Origin: Novosphingobium naphthalenivorans NBRC 102051
GTDB taxonomy: Bacteria; Pseudomonadota; Alphaproteobacteria; Sphingomonadales; Sphingomonadaceae
Length of the DNA stretch: 64,000 nt
Assembly: GCF_001590985.1 (NCBI RefSeq)
Contig: NZ_BCTX01000005.1
Coordinates: 1 to 64,000, forward strand
Direction: 5' to 3'
Shown here: piece after piece, positions 18,208 to 26,412 of the stretch
How positions within the stretch are numbered: position 1 is the stretch's first letter
Layout of the letters: each line of letters begins with the position of its first letter
Made by a program: the position numbers and the translations under genes
The notes under the pieces: generated by a model
Seen by the model: the letters and a program-made list of their open reading frames with translations, nothing else
The model's database searches: none
Told to the model about the DNA's origin: nothing

Positions 18208-19134
18208 ATGGACCCTATCCGCATTGCCGTTGTCGGCGTCGGCAAGATCGCCCGCGACCAGCACCTGCCCGCGATTGCCGGCACGCCCGCCTTCAGCCTG
18301 GCGGCGACCGTCAGCCCGCACGACCCCGGAGCGGAAGGTATTCCGCACCTTTCCAGTCTCGAGGAACTGCTCGAAAAGGGGCCGGCCATCGATGCAGTCG
18401 CGCTCTGCACGCCGCCCCAGGTCCGCTATGGCCTTGCCGTTCAGGCGCTCAAGCGCGGCATCCACGTTTTCCTTGAAAAGCCCCCCGGCGCCACTTTGTC
18501 CGAAGTGGTCGCCCTGCGCGACCGCGCGGACAAAGTCGGCGTTACCCTGTTCGCCTCGTGGCATTCGCGCTTCGCGGCGGGCGTGGCGCCTGCCCGTGCA
18601 TGGCTTGCCGAACGCAGGATCGAAAAAGTCTCGATCATCTGGCGCGAGGACGTGCGGGTGTGGCATCCGGGACAGGCATGGATCTGGGAACCGGGTGGCC
18701 TCGGCGTGTTCGATCCCGGCATCAATGCCCTTTCGATCATGACGCATATCCTGCCGCGTCCCGTCTTCCTCAAGGCGGCAACGCTGAGCATCCCCGAGAA
18801 CCGCGCGGCTCCCATCGCTGCCGACATCAACATGTGCGACACCGGCGGGGCCGAGATCCACATGGACCTCGACTGGCGCCAGACCGGCCCGCAGAGCTGG
18901 GACATCATTGTCGAAACCGACGCCGGGACGCTCAAGCTCTCCCAGGGCGGCGCGGTGCTGACGACGCCCGCCGGCACCGAGCACAACGAGGACCTGGAAT
19001 ATCCGGGCCTCTACTCGCGCTTTGCCAACCTGATCCGGGGTGGGCGCAGCGATGTCGATATCGATCCGTTCCGCCTCGTCGCCGACGCCTTCCTGCGCGG
19101 CCGCCGCGAACCTGTAGAAGCCTTTCACGACTGA
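18208..19134 (+). CDS. araA: L-arabinose 1-dehydrogenase (Gfo/Idh/MocA family)
   Basis: 308 residues; oxidises L-arabinose (the family also takes D-galactose) to its lactone with NAD(P)+. The N-terminal Rossmann loop is VVGVGKIARDQHLPAI (about 8-23) and the EKPPGATL motif holds Lys91. In Azospirillum brasilense AraA, as I recall it, the catalytic residues are Lys91, Asp169 and Asn173; here the same numbers fall in EKPP (K91) and GVFDPGINALS (D169, N173). The whole WHPGQAWIWEPGGLGVFDPG stretch is close to that enzyme. It is cytoplasmic and third in the operon. The gene symbol follows the Azospirillum usage and is not E. coli arabinose isomerase. Confidence 0.93.
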   Translation: MDPIRIAVVGVGKIARDQHLPAIAGTPAFSLAATVSPHDPGAEGIPHLSSLEELLEKGPAIDAVALCTPPQVRYGLAVQALKRGIHVFLEKPPGATLSEVVALRDRADKVGVTLFASWHSRFAAGVAPARAWLAERRIEKVSIIWREDVRVWHPGQAWIWEPGGLGVFDPGINALSIMTHILPRPVFLKAATLSIPENRAAPIAADINMCDTGGAEIHMDLDWRQTGPQSWDIIVETDAGTLKLSQGGAVLTTPAGTEHNEDLEYPGLYSRFANLIRGGRSDVDIDPFRLVADAFLRGRREPVEAFHD

Positions 19135-19158
19135 TCCTCCGGGAGGGGATACTATAAA

Positions 19159-20736
19159 ATGATCAAGGTCCTGCGACACACCGCCTTTACCGCGCTGCTC
19201 AGCGCAACCGCGCTTGCCGGAATGACTGCCGGCGCCGCGCATGCTGATACCAACGGCCAGCCGACCACCGCCGAAATCCACGCCGACAGGCCCGGCCCCG
19301 TCTACGACAAACGGATCTTCACCCAGTTCGCCGAGCACCTCGGCAACGGTATCTACGGCGGGCTGTGGGTCGGCAAGGACAGCCCGATCCCGAACACCAA
19401 CGGCTTTCGCAACGACGTCGTTTCCGCGCTGCGCGAACTCTCCGTCCCGGTGATCCGCTGGCCCGGCGGCTGCTTTGCCGACGAATACCACTGGCGCGAG
19501 GGAATCGGCCCGCAGAACCAGCGCCCGGTCAAGGTGAATACCCATTGGGGCGGCGTGACCGAGCCCAACACCGTGGGCACGCACGAATACTTCGAGCTGC
19601 TGCGGCAGGTCGGCGCCGAAGCCTATATCTCGGGCAACGTCGGCGACGGTTCTCCGCGCGAGATGGCCGAATGGGTCGAATACATGACCGCCCCGGCCGG
19701 AACCCTGGCCGACGAACGCGCGAAGAATGGCCACAAGGAGCCCTGGAAGGTTCCCGCTTTCGGTATCGGTAACGAGCTGTGGGGCTGCGGCGGCAACATG
19801 CGCCCCGAATATGCCGCCGACGTCACCCGCCGCTATGCCACGTTCGTCAAGGCACCGGCCGGCACGCGCATCCTCAAGATCGCCAGCGGCGCCAATGTCG
19901 ACGACTACAACTGGACCGAGACCATGATGAAGGTCGCCGGTCCGTTGCTCGATGGTCTCTCGCTCCATTATTACACGCTGCCCGAAGGCGGCTGGCCGCC
20001 CAAGGCCGATCCCGTCAATTTCGACGAGACCGCCTGGGCCGACACGCTCCACGAGACCTGGCGGATGGACGAACTCATCGCCAAACACTCCGCGATCATG
20101 GACAAGTACGATCCGGACAAGCGGGTCTTCCTTGCGGTCGATGAGTGGGGGGCATGGTATGCTCAGGATCCGGGCACGCACCCGGGCTTCCTGCGCCAGC
20201 AGAACACCCTGCGCGACGCGCTGATCGCCGCCATCAACCTCGACATCTTCGCCAGGCACGCCGACCGCGTGAAGATGACCGCCATCGCCCAGATGGTGAA
20301 CGTCCTTCAGGCCATGATCCTGACCGACGGCAGCAAGATGGTGCTGACGCCCACCTACTACGTCTTCGACATGTACAAGCCCTGGCAGGATGCCACGGTG
20401 CTACCCATCGACATCGCGACGCCGACCTACACCAAGGGCAAGTTCACGGTTCCGGCCGTGAGCGGTTCGGCGGTGAAGGCCAAGAACGGCAAGATCCACG
20501 TCGGCCTGTCCAATGCAGACCCGGAAAAGCCCAACACCGTGACCATCGGCCTCGACGGCGTGAAGGCATCCGGCGTGACGGGCACGATCCTGACGGCACC
20601 GGCGATCAATTCCCACAACACCTTCGACAAGCCCGGCGTGGTCAAGCCCGCCGCCTTCTCCGGCGCGCGCGTCAAGGGCGGCAAGCTGGTCGTCACCCTG
20701 CCCGCCAAGTCGATCGTGACGCTCGAACTGCGATGA
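19159..20736 (+). CDS. GH51 alpha-L-arabinofuranosidase, exported
   Basis: 525 residues with a signal peptide (about 1-29, ending AGAAHA). The GH51 (beta/alpha)8 core is complete: IRWPGGCFADEYHW (about 99), the acid/base Glu206 in GIGNELWGCGG, SLHYYTLP (about 268) and nucleophile Glu329 in AVDEWGAWY, followed by the C-terminal beta-sandwich. It releases terminal L-arabinofuranose from arabinan and arabinoxylan oligosaccharides, probably in the periplasm. GGGAGGGG sits ten bases before the ATG. Its stop overlaps the start of the next GH43 gene (ATGA), so the two are translationally coupled, and its arabinose product is the substrate of the dehydrogenase gene just upstream. Confidence 0.95.
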   Translation: MIKVLRHTAFTALLSATALAGMTAGAAHADTNGQPTTAEIHADRPGPVYDKRIFTQFAEHLGNGIYGGLWVGKDSPIPNTNGFRNDVVSALRELSVPVIRWPGGCFADEYHWREGIGPQNQRPVKVNTHWGGVTEPNTVGTHEYFELLRQVGAEAYISGNVGDGSPREMAEWVEYMTAPAGTLADERAKNGHKEPWKVPAFGIGNELWGCGGNMRPEYAADVTRRYATFVKAPAGTRILKIASGANVDDYNWTETMMKVAGPLLDGLSLHYYTLPEGGWPPKADPVNFDETAWADTLHETWRMDELIAKHSAIMDKYDPDKRVFLAVDEWGAWYAQDPGTHPGFLRQQNTLRDALIAAINLDIFARHADRVKMTAIAQMVNVLQAMILTDGSKMVLTPTYYVFDMYKPWQDATVLPIDIATPTYTKGKFTVPAVSGSAVKAKNGKIHVGLSNADPEKPNTVTIGLDGVKASGVTGTILTAPAINSHNTFDKPGVVKPAAFSGARVKGGKLVVTLPAKSIVTLELR

Positions 20737-21797
20737 GCGGGCGTATCATCCACGGCAGAGGGAAGCGGCCTGCCTTGCCGGGCCGCTCCCTGTGGCTCGG
20801 CGCCTTTCTGGCGGCCGCTGCCCCTGCGGCAGCGGCCGGCACGCAAGCCGAAACGGTGGAAACCGGCACGCTCAGTTCCCGGCTTTCGGGCGACCTCACG
20901 GTGCATGACCCGGCCATCACCCGCGAGGGCGACACCTATTACGTGTTCAGCACTGTCGGGCACTACATAGGCATCAAGACCTCGAAAGACCTGCAGCATT
21001 GGACCGATGCCGGTTCGGTCTTCGCCGAGATCCCGGCATGGGCGAGGAAGGCCATTCCCGGCACCGAAGGCATCTGGGCGCCGGACATCTCCTATGTGAA
21101 CGGCGAATACCGGCTCTACTACTCGGTCTCCACGTTCGGCTCGAACCGGTCCGCGATCGGCCTTGCCACCAATGCGACGCTCGATCCCAAAGCTAAGAAC
21201 TACCGCTGGAAGGATCAGGGGCTTGTCGTGATGTCGACCCGCGACGATGATTTCAACGCGATCGACCCCAACTTCATTGCCGATGCGCAAGGAAGGCAGT
21301 GGCTGGTCCTCGGCAGTTTCTGGACCGGGATCAAGCTGTTCCCGCTCGATCCGGCAACCGGAAAACCCAAGCCCGGCACCGAGCCTTATTCCATCGCCCG
21401 CCGCCTTGTCCCGGCCGGTGCGCCCGATCCTATCGAGGCCCCGTTCATCTTCGAGCACGATGGCTGGTACTACCTGCTCACCTCTTTCGACTATTGCTGC
21501 AAGGGCGTGAACAGCACCTATTACACGGTCGTCTCGCGCTCGCGGAAGATCACCGGCCCCTATCTCGGCAAGGACGGCAGCGAGGCCATGATGGGCGGCG
21601 GCACGGTCTTCCTGCGAGCCGACCTGCAGGAGCAGCAAAGCTTCCGCGGCCCCGGCCATGCGGGGGTCTTCACCGACACGGACGGGACGACCTACGTCGC
21701 CTACCATGCCTATGACAAACAGGCAGACGGCAGGCCGACATTACGCATCGCGCCGATCCGCTGGGGCGCGGACGGCTGGCCCATCGCAGAATACTGA
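20733..21797 (+). CDS. GH43 endo-1,5-alpha-L-arabinanase
   Basis: 354 residues: an exported five-bladed beta-propeller. After a signal peptide (hydrophobic LWLGAFLAAAAPAAAA, about 20-35) come the three catalytic acids: base Asp59 in TVHDPAIT, transition-state Asp178 in NAIDPNF and acid Glu235 in PIEAPFIF. The motifs GIWAPDISYVNGEYRLYYSV and FRGPGHAGVF are typical of the arabinanase branch of GH43. It cuts the alpha-1,5 backbone of arabinan to short oligosaccharides for GH51. The ATG overlaps the GH51 stop. An intrinsic terminator follows, before the next GH43 gene. Confidence 0.93.
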   Translation: MSGRIIHGRGKRPALPGRSLWLGAFLAAAAPAAAAGTQAETVETGTLSSRLSGDLTVHDPAITREGDTYYVFSTVGHYIGIKTSKDLQHWTDAGSVFAEIPAWARKAIPGTEGIWAPDISYVNGEYRLYYSVSTFGSNRSAIGLATNATLDPKAKNYRWKDQGLVVMSTRDDDFNAIDPNFIADAQGRQWLVLGSFWTGIKLFPLDPATGKPKPGTEPYSIARRLVPAGAPDPIEAPFIFEHDGWYYLLTSFDYCCKGVNSTYYTVVSRSRKITGPYLGKDGSEAMMGGGTVFLRADLQEQQSFRGPGHAGVFTDTDGTTYVAYHAYDKQADGRPTLRIAPIRWGADGWPIAEY

Positions 21798-21807
21798 TCC
21801 ACCTGCT

Positions 21808-21845
21808 GACACCCCGGCTCCCCCGGGCCGGGGTGTCCTTTTTTT
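21808..21845 (+). terminator. Intrinsic terminator between the two GH43 genes
   Basis: GACACCCCGGC pairs with GCCGGGGTGTC around a short C-rich loop and is followed by a T-run to 21845. It sits only 37 bases before the second GH43 start, so it likely attenuates read-through inside the operon rather than ending it. Confidence 0.85.
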
Positions 21846-21882
21846 GAAGGGCGGTACGAACCGCCCACCCGGAGAGGACGAG

Positions 21883-23316
21883 ATGCAATTCACCCTATCG
21901 CGACGCGCTTTTGCTGCCGGAGCAGCCATGGTGCCGATCGCCTGCACGCAGGCAGGCAAGACCATGATGGCGAGCACGCCCGCGCCCGGCGCGCCTTCCG
22001 CTTCGGGCATCGTCAACCCGCTGGTGAAACAGCGGGCCGACGCGCAGGTCTTCCGCCACGACGACGGCTATTACTACATGACCGGATCTGTGCCGGAATA
22101 TGACCGACTGGTCCTGCGCCGTTCGCTCACTTTGGCCGGGCTCACCGATGCCGAAGAACGCGTGCTCTGGCGCCACGAGGCCAGCGGGCCGATGTCCGGC
22201 TTCATCTGGGCCCCGGAACTGCACCTCGTCGACGGGCGCTGGGTGATGTACTTCGCCGCTGGCCCCAGCGGCGGCGGTGAGGACGTGTTCCGCATCCGCA
22301 CTTATGCCGTCGTCTGCGACGGGCCGGACCCGATGCGCGGCAACTGGTCCGTGCTGGGTCAGTTCCAGGCGCCGTGGGACAGCTTCAACCTCGATTCCAC
22401 CATGTTCATGCACCGGGGCACGCGCTATTTCGCCTGGGCCCAGCGTGAACCGGGGATCGAGACCAATTCGAACCTCTACATCGCCCCCATGGCATCGGCG
22501 CTCACGCTGGCGGCCAAGCCCGCGCGCCTGACAGTGCCGACGCTCGACTGGGAAGTCCGCGGTTTCAAGGTCAACGAGGCGCCTGCAGTGCTGGAGAAGA
22601 ACGGCAAGCTGTTCATCAGCTACTCGGCCAGCGCCACCGATGCGCGCTATTGCCTCGGCCTGCTGACCGCAGATGCCGGTGCCGACATCATGGACCCGCG
22701 CAACTGGACCAAGTCGCCCAAGCCGGTGTTCACCACCTGCGAGGCAACCTCTGTCTACGGCCCCGGCCACAACAGCTTCACCGTCGACGAGCAAGGCCGC
22801 GACATGCTGGTCTATCATGGCCGCGACTACGCGCAGATCGAGGGGGACCCGCTGTTCAACCCGGACCGCCACACCCGCGTGCAGCGGCTCTATTTCGATG
22901 CGGACGGCAACCCCGATTTCGGCGTGCCCGTCGGCAACGGCCCCCTGCCCGATCGGTTTCAGGCCGCTGGCAGCCCGGACACCTGGCTCGCCCATGAAGG
23001 CTCGCGTCTCTTAGCAGGCGCCGCCCCTTTGCCGCAGACACAGTTCCGCACACTTCCGGCCGAAGGCGATACCGTGCAGCTGTCCCCCATCCTGCTGGGC
23101 GGCCAATGCCTGCATGCAGCGCCCGGCGGCGCTGTCGCGCTGGCCTCGGCCAGCGGCGCTTCCGCCGCGAGCCTGTTCAGGCGCATCCCGGGGCGGACAA
23201 AGGACCAAGTGCGGTTCGAATCGGTCGCCTATCCCGGCAAGGCCATCGCACCAGGCAACAACGGGATACAACTCGCCCCCACCACCGATAGCGCCACCCT
23301 GTGGCGGGTATCCTGA
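21883..23316 (+). CDS. GH43 alpha-L-arabinofuranosidase with C-terminal CBM42-like domain
   Basis: 477 residues. The N-terminus has a twin-arginine-like signal (LSRRAFAAGAAMVPIAC), possibly with a lipid-attachment Cys at 21. The GH43 propeller covers about 40-340: base Asp in KQRADAQVFRHDDGYYYMTG, GFIWAPELHLVDGRWVMYFA, an Asp in FNLDSTMF and Glu in KVNEAPAVL. The C-terminal region (about 375-477) has ILLGGQCLHAAPGG and VRFESVAYPGKAIAPGN, reminiscent of the arabinose-binding CBM42 (AbfB) beta-trefoil, although shorter than the usual three repeats. It should debranch arabinan or arabinoxylan. GGAGAGG precedes the ATG. Two GntR boxes follow its stop. Confidence 0.88.
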   Translation: MQFTLSRRAFAAGAAMVPIACTQAGKTMMASTPAPGAPSASGIVNPLVKQRADAQVFRHDDGYYYMTGSVPEYDRLVLRRSLTLAGLTDAEERVLWRHEASGPMSGFIWAPELHLVDGRWVMYFAAGPSGGGEDVFRIRTYAVVCDGPDPMRGNWSVLGQFQAPWDSFNLDSTMFMHRGTRYFAWAQREPGIETNSNLYIAPMASALTLAAKPARLTVPTLDWEVRGFKVNEAPAVLEKNGKLFISYSASATDARYCLGLLTADAGADIMDPRNWTKSPKPVFTTCEATSVYGPGHNSFTVDEQGRDMLVYHGRDYAQIEGDPLFNPDRHTRVQRLYFDADGNPDFGVPVGNGPLPDRFQAAGSPDTWLAHEGSRLLAGAAPLPQTQFRTLPAEGDTVQLSPILLGGQCLHAAPGGAVALASASGASAASLFRRIPGRTKDQVRFESVAYPGKAIAPGNNGIQLAPTTDSATLWRVS

Positions 23317-23324
23317 CCTCCAAC

Positions 23325-23335
23325 AACTCGGACAA
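23325..23335. promoter_or_regulatory. GntR box 3 (AACTCGGACAA)
   Basis: Matches the WASTCSGACAW pattern of the other three sites, lying just after the GH43 stop and about 160 bases upstream of the TBDR start. With box 4, 99 bases away, it could allow looping. Confidence 0.55.
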
Positions 23336-23423
23336 AAAACCCCGAAAAACGCGCTTCGGCGGCACAGACATCACATCAAATAACGCTTTCTTGCCCGACG
23401 TTCGTTTTTCCCTTGCACTAAAT

Positions 23424-23434
23424 AACTCCGACAA
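23424..23434. promoter_or_regulatory. GntR box 4 (AACTCCGACAA)
   Basis: Second copy in the same 180-base gap, about 62 bases before the TBDR start, embedded in an unusually AT-rich stretch (AAATAACTCCGACAAATAAC) that resembles a promoter region. Its neighbourhood is nearly the same as at box 1 (TCCGACAAATA in both). Confidence 0.65.
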
Positions 23435-23496
23435 ATAACAGGGCGGCAAGGTTTGGCGAGGCATCGTACCGGCCAGCCTCATTGGGAGGGTAGATC

Positions 23497-26268
23497 ATGG
23501 CATTCAAGCCAATCACATTTTGCACAACGTCCGTTCTTGCACTCACCCTGGCGAGCGCTGCCCATGCGCAGGACGCAGCAAACAGCGGCGTTTCCGACAC
23601 CGACGCGCAGGAGATCATCGTCACCGGCGTCAAGGCATCGATCATCGGCGCCCTGAACGTGCGCAAGGAATCGACCCAGATCGTCGACTCGATCGTGGCC
23701 GAGGATGTGGGGAAATTGCCTGACAACAACGTCGTCGAAGCGCTCCAGCGCGTGACCGGCGTCCAGGTCACCGACCGCGCCGGCGGCGAGGCAGCCACCA
23801 TTACCATCCGCGGCCTTGCCGATCCGCTGACCACGCTCAACGGCCGCAACATCTTCACCGCAGCGGGCCAGTCGTTCGCGCTGCAGGATATCTCCGCGAA
23901 TCTCGTCAAGCAGATCGACATCTACAAGACGCGCGCGGCAGACCAGATCGAGACCGGCCTTGCCGGCCAGATCGACGTCAAGACCCGCCGCCCGTTCGAT
24001 TTCGACGGCTTTGCCATTTCGGGTCTCGCCCGCGGCATCTACAACGAACAGGCGGACAGCTATAACCCCAACGTCGCCCTGCTCGTCAGCGACCGCTGGG
24101 AAACCGGCATCGGCGACATCGGTCTCCTCGCCAACGTCAGCTGGAGCAAGACCAAGTATCGCAACATGTCGACAACGGCCGGAGCGTTCGTTCCCTTCGC
24201 GACCGAAAACCCGCCGGCCGGTTCGGGCCTTGTCCCGCTTGAGCGCATGTTCTCCGGCTGGCAGCCGGGCCTCGACTATGGCCTGCCGACCGAGCCCGGT
24301 TCCACGATCAACTACAACGGCGTGGACGTCCCCTACTACCTCTCGCGCGACGCGGTCTTCTCGTCCGACCTCTACGGCGAACGCGAACGTCCTTCGGCCA
24401 ACGTTGCCCTGCAGTGGGCGCCGAACTCCAGCTCGGTCTATACCGCCGAAGTGTTCTACGCGGGTTTCCGCGGGCACACCTTCAACTCGCTGCAGTTCAG
24501 CTTCGTCGACTGGTGGGGCAATCCGGGGCCTGTCGAACTCTATGACGGCACCAATATCGTCAAGTCGCGCACGGTGGACGATGTCTATGGATTCAACAGC
24601 GGCGACTATTCGACCAACCGCACCGACAGCTACGTCTATGCTCTGAACGGGCAATGGGAACTGGGCGAGCGCGGCAAGATCATCGGTGACGTCGCCTACC
24701 AGACCAGCACCAACAAGACTTCCTTCCTGGCGATGCGCACCGACCGCGTGGCCAATCAGATCACCGCCGATTTCAACGCCGGCGGCGGCATTCCTTCCTA
24801 CCACTTTGCCGACGATTCCCTGCTCGCCGATCCGAGCGTGTGGAACATCGCCCAGTTCTATGACAATGCGGGCAAGAACAAGGGCAGCGCCATCACGGCC
24901 TCTCTCGATGGCTACTACACCTGGGATGAGGGCTTCATCCGCCGCGTCAAGGCGGGCCTGCGCTATGACGACCGCAAGGCTTCGAGCTACGTCCGCACGC
25001 AGGACGGCTATCTCGGCGCCTCGCTCTCGACCCTGCCCTCCGAAGCCCTGTTTACCAATTCGGACTTCATGACCGGCATTGCTGACGTGCCGCGCAGCTG
25101 GGTTCTCCCAAGCGGAAGCTGGCTTGCCGACAACGCCGACTATGTGCGCGGGCTCTACGGCTTGCCCACCTCGGACGCCCTGTCGCTGGTCAAGACGTTC
25201 GACATCGATGAAGTCACGATGTCGGCCTACATCATGGCAGATGCCGAAGTCTCGATTTTCGGCCGCCCGCTGCAGCTCGAAGGCGGTGTGCGTTACGTGG
25301 CCGTGACCACGGACTCGAACTTCTTCGACCGCTACAATGGCGGCGCCCAGACGCGTTCGGGCAGCCAGTCGCAGAAGTTCCTGCCGAGCTTCACCGCAAG
25401 GTACGAGATCACGCCGAACCTGCGTCTGCGGTTCAACTACGGCGAGACCCTGCGCCGCCCGAACTTCGGTGACATCAATCCGAACTATTCGCTGACGGGT
25501 GATCTCACCAATGTCGGCTACGGCAGCGGTTCGGCGGGCACGGCCGACCTGAAGCCGACGCACTCGAAGAACTACGACCTTGCGCTGGAATGGTACTTCG
25601 AACGCAACAGCGCGATCTACGTGACCGGTTTCCGGCGCGAGATCCAGGGCCTGGTGGTGCCGCTGACGGTGATGGAATACATCCCGAATAACGGCATCGT
25701 CGCCGGTGCCACGGACTATTTCGCGATCACCCGTCCGGTGAACGCATCGAACGGCGTACTCAAGGGCGTGGAAGTCGGGCTGACCTACTTCCCGAACTAC
25801 CTGCCCAGCGTCCTGAACGGCCTGGGCTTCCAGGGCAGCCTGACCGTCCTGGATTCGAAGCAGAACATTCCGATGACGGACTCGGCCGGCAACGTCACCG
25901 GCGAGACGACCTCGCAGTTCTTCAACGTCTCGAAGTTCTCGTACAACGCAACTCTGGCCTATGACCGGGGCCCGTTCAACGCCCGCGTTTCCTACGTCTG
26001 GCGTCAGGGCTTCCTGCACAACAACGAAGCGCGCCTGTTCGCCAACCCGATCGGCGTGTGGTTCAAGCCGGAGGAAAGCCTCGACGTCCAGCTCACCTGG
26101 AATGTGACCGACCGCATCGGCCTGACCTTCGATGCGACCAACCTGACCAAGTCGAAGCAGCAGAACTACTACAAGTTCGGCGACGTGGGTAACGCGCAGC
26201 AGTTCAACCTCGGCACGCTGCAGCTGGCGCGCACTTTTGCCGTTGGCGCCCGCTTCACCTTCGACTGA
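23497..26268 (+). CDS. TonB-dependent receptor, probable arabino-oligosaccharide transporter
   Basis: 923 residues. Signal peptide 1-24 (ends ASAAHA), a TonB box region (AQEIIVTGVKASIIGA), a plug domain with the TonB-Xanthomonas/Caulobacter-type motifs ESTQIVDSIVAEDVGKLPD and NNVVEALQRVTGVQV, then a 22-strand barrel (typical TonB_dep_Rec stretches such as LRLRFNYGETLRRPNFGDIN and DLKPTHSKNYDLALEWYF) ending in the beta-signal LARTFAVGARFTFD. This subfamily imports plant oligosaccharides in Caulobacter, Xanthomonas and sphingomonads. Placement after GH51/GH43 genes and behind two GntR boxes points to arabinan fragments. GGGAGGGTAG precedes the ATG. Two hairpins, the second with a T-run, end the gene. 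Confidence 0.95.
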   Translation: MAFKPITFCTTSVLALTLASAAHAQDAANSGVSDTDAQEIIVTGVKASIIGALNVRKESTQIVDSIVAEDVGKLPDNNVVEALQRVTGVQVTDRAGGEAATITIRGLADPLTTLNGRNIFTAAGQSFALQDISANLVKQIDIYKTRAADQIETGLAGQIDVKTRRPFDFDGFAISGLARGIYNEQADSYNPNVALLVSDRWETGIGDIGLLANVSWSKTKYRNMSTTAGAFVPFATENPPAGSGLVPLERMFSGWQPGLDYGLPTEPGSTINYNGVDVPYYLSRDAVFSSDLYGERERPSANVALQWAPNSSSVYTAEVFYAGFRGHTFNSLQFSFVDWWGNPGPVELYDGTNIVKSRTVDDVYGFNSGDYSTNRTDSYVYALNGQWELGERGKIIGDVAYQTSTNKTSFLAMRTDRVANQITADFNAGGGIPSYHFADDSLLADPSVWNIAQFYDNAGKNKGSAITASLDGYYTWDEGFIRRVKAGLRYDDRKASSYVRTQDGYLGASLSTLPSEALFTNSDFMTGIADVPRSWVLPSGSWLADNADYVRGLYGLPTSDALSLVKTFDIDEVTMSAYIMADAEVSIFGRPLQLEGGVRYVAVTTDSNFFDRYNGGAQTRSGSQSQKFLPSFTARYEITPNLRLRFNYGETLRRPNFGDINPNYSLTGDLTNVGYGSGSAGTADLKPTHSKNYDLALEWYFERNSAIYVTGFRREIQGLVVPLTVMEYIPNNGIVAGATDYFAITRPVNASNGVLKGVEVGLTYFPNYLPSVLNGLGFQGSLTVLDSKQNIPMTDSAGNVTGETTSQFFNVSKFSYNATLAYDRGPFNARVSYVWRQGFLHNNEARLFANPIGVWFKPEESLDVQLTWNVTDRIGLTFDATNLTKSKQQNYYKFGDVGNAQQFNLGTLQLARTFAVGARFTFD

Positions 26269-26276
26269 CGACGTGA

Positions 26277-26315
26277 CCGGCCGGAACGCCACTGCCATTC
26301 GCGCGTTCCGGCCGG
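26277..26315. terminator. GC-rich hairpin after the TBDR
   Basis: CCGGCCGGAACGC and GCGTTCCGGCCGG pair perfectly over 13 bases around a 13-base loop. There is no T-run; it stands immediately before a proper terminator and may protect the mRNA 3' end. Confidence 0.6.
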
Positions 26316-26318
26316 CAC

Positions 26319-26374
26319 AAAGCGGCTGCTTCCCGGGCTCCTCTCCCCACACAACCCGGGAAGCGGCCGCTTTT
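26319..26374 (+). terminator. Intrinsic terminator after the TBDR
   Basis: AAGCGGCTGCTTCCCGGG pairs with CCCGGGAAGCGGCCGCTT (one T-G wobble) and ends in TTTT at 26371-26374. The following MGH1-like gene starts 39 bases later, so it must be read either by read-through or from its own promoter. Confidence 0.8.
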
Positions 26375-26412
26375 CCATTTCTTCCGCAAGGATAATCCGG
26401 AGGAGGGCATCA

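Noticed and set aside
17137..20259. 1040-codon minus-strand open frame across the arabinose operon
   Set aside because: It is antisense to three well-recognised enzyme genes plus part of GH51; low-complexity composition and no family resemblance mark it as a shadow.
23479..26352. 957-codon minus-strand frame opposite the TBDR
   Set aside because: Antisense shadow of a full-length TBDR with signal peptide and beta-signal.
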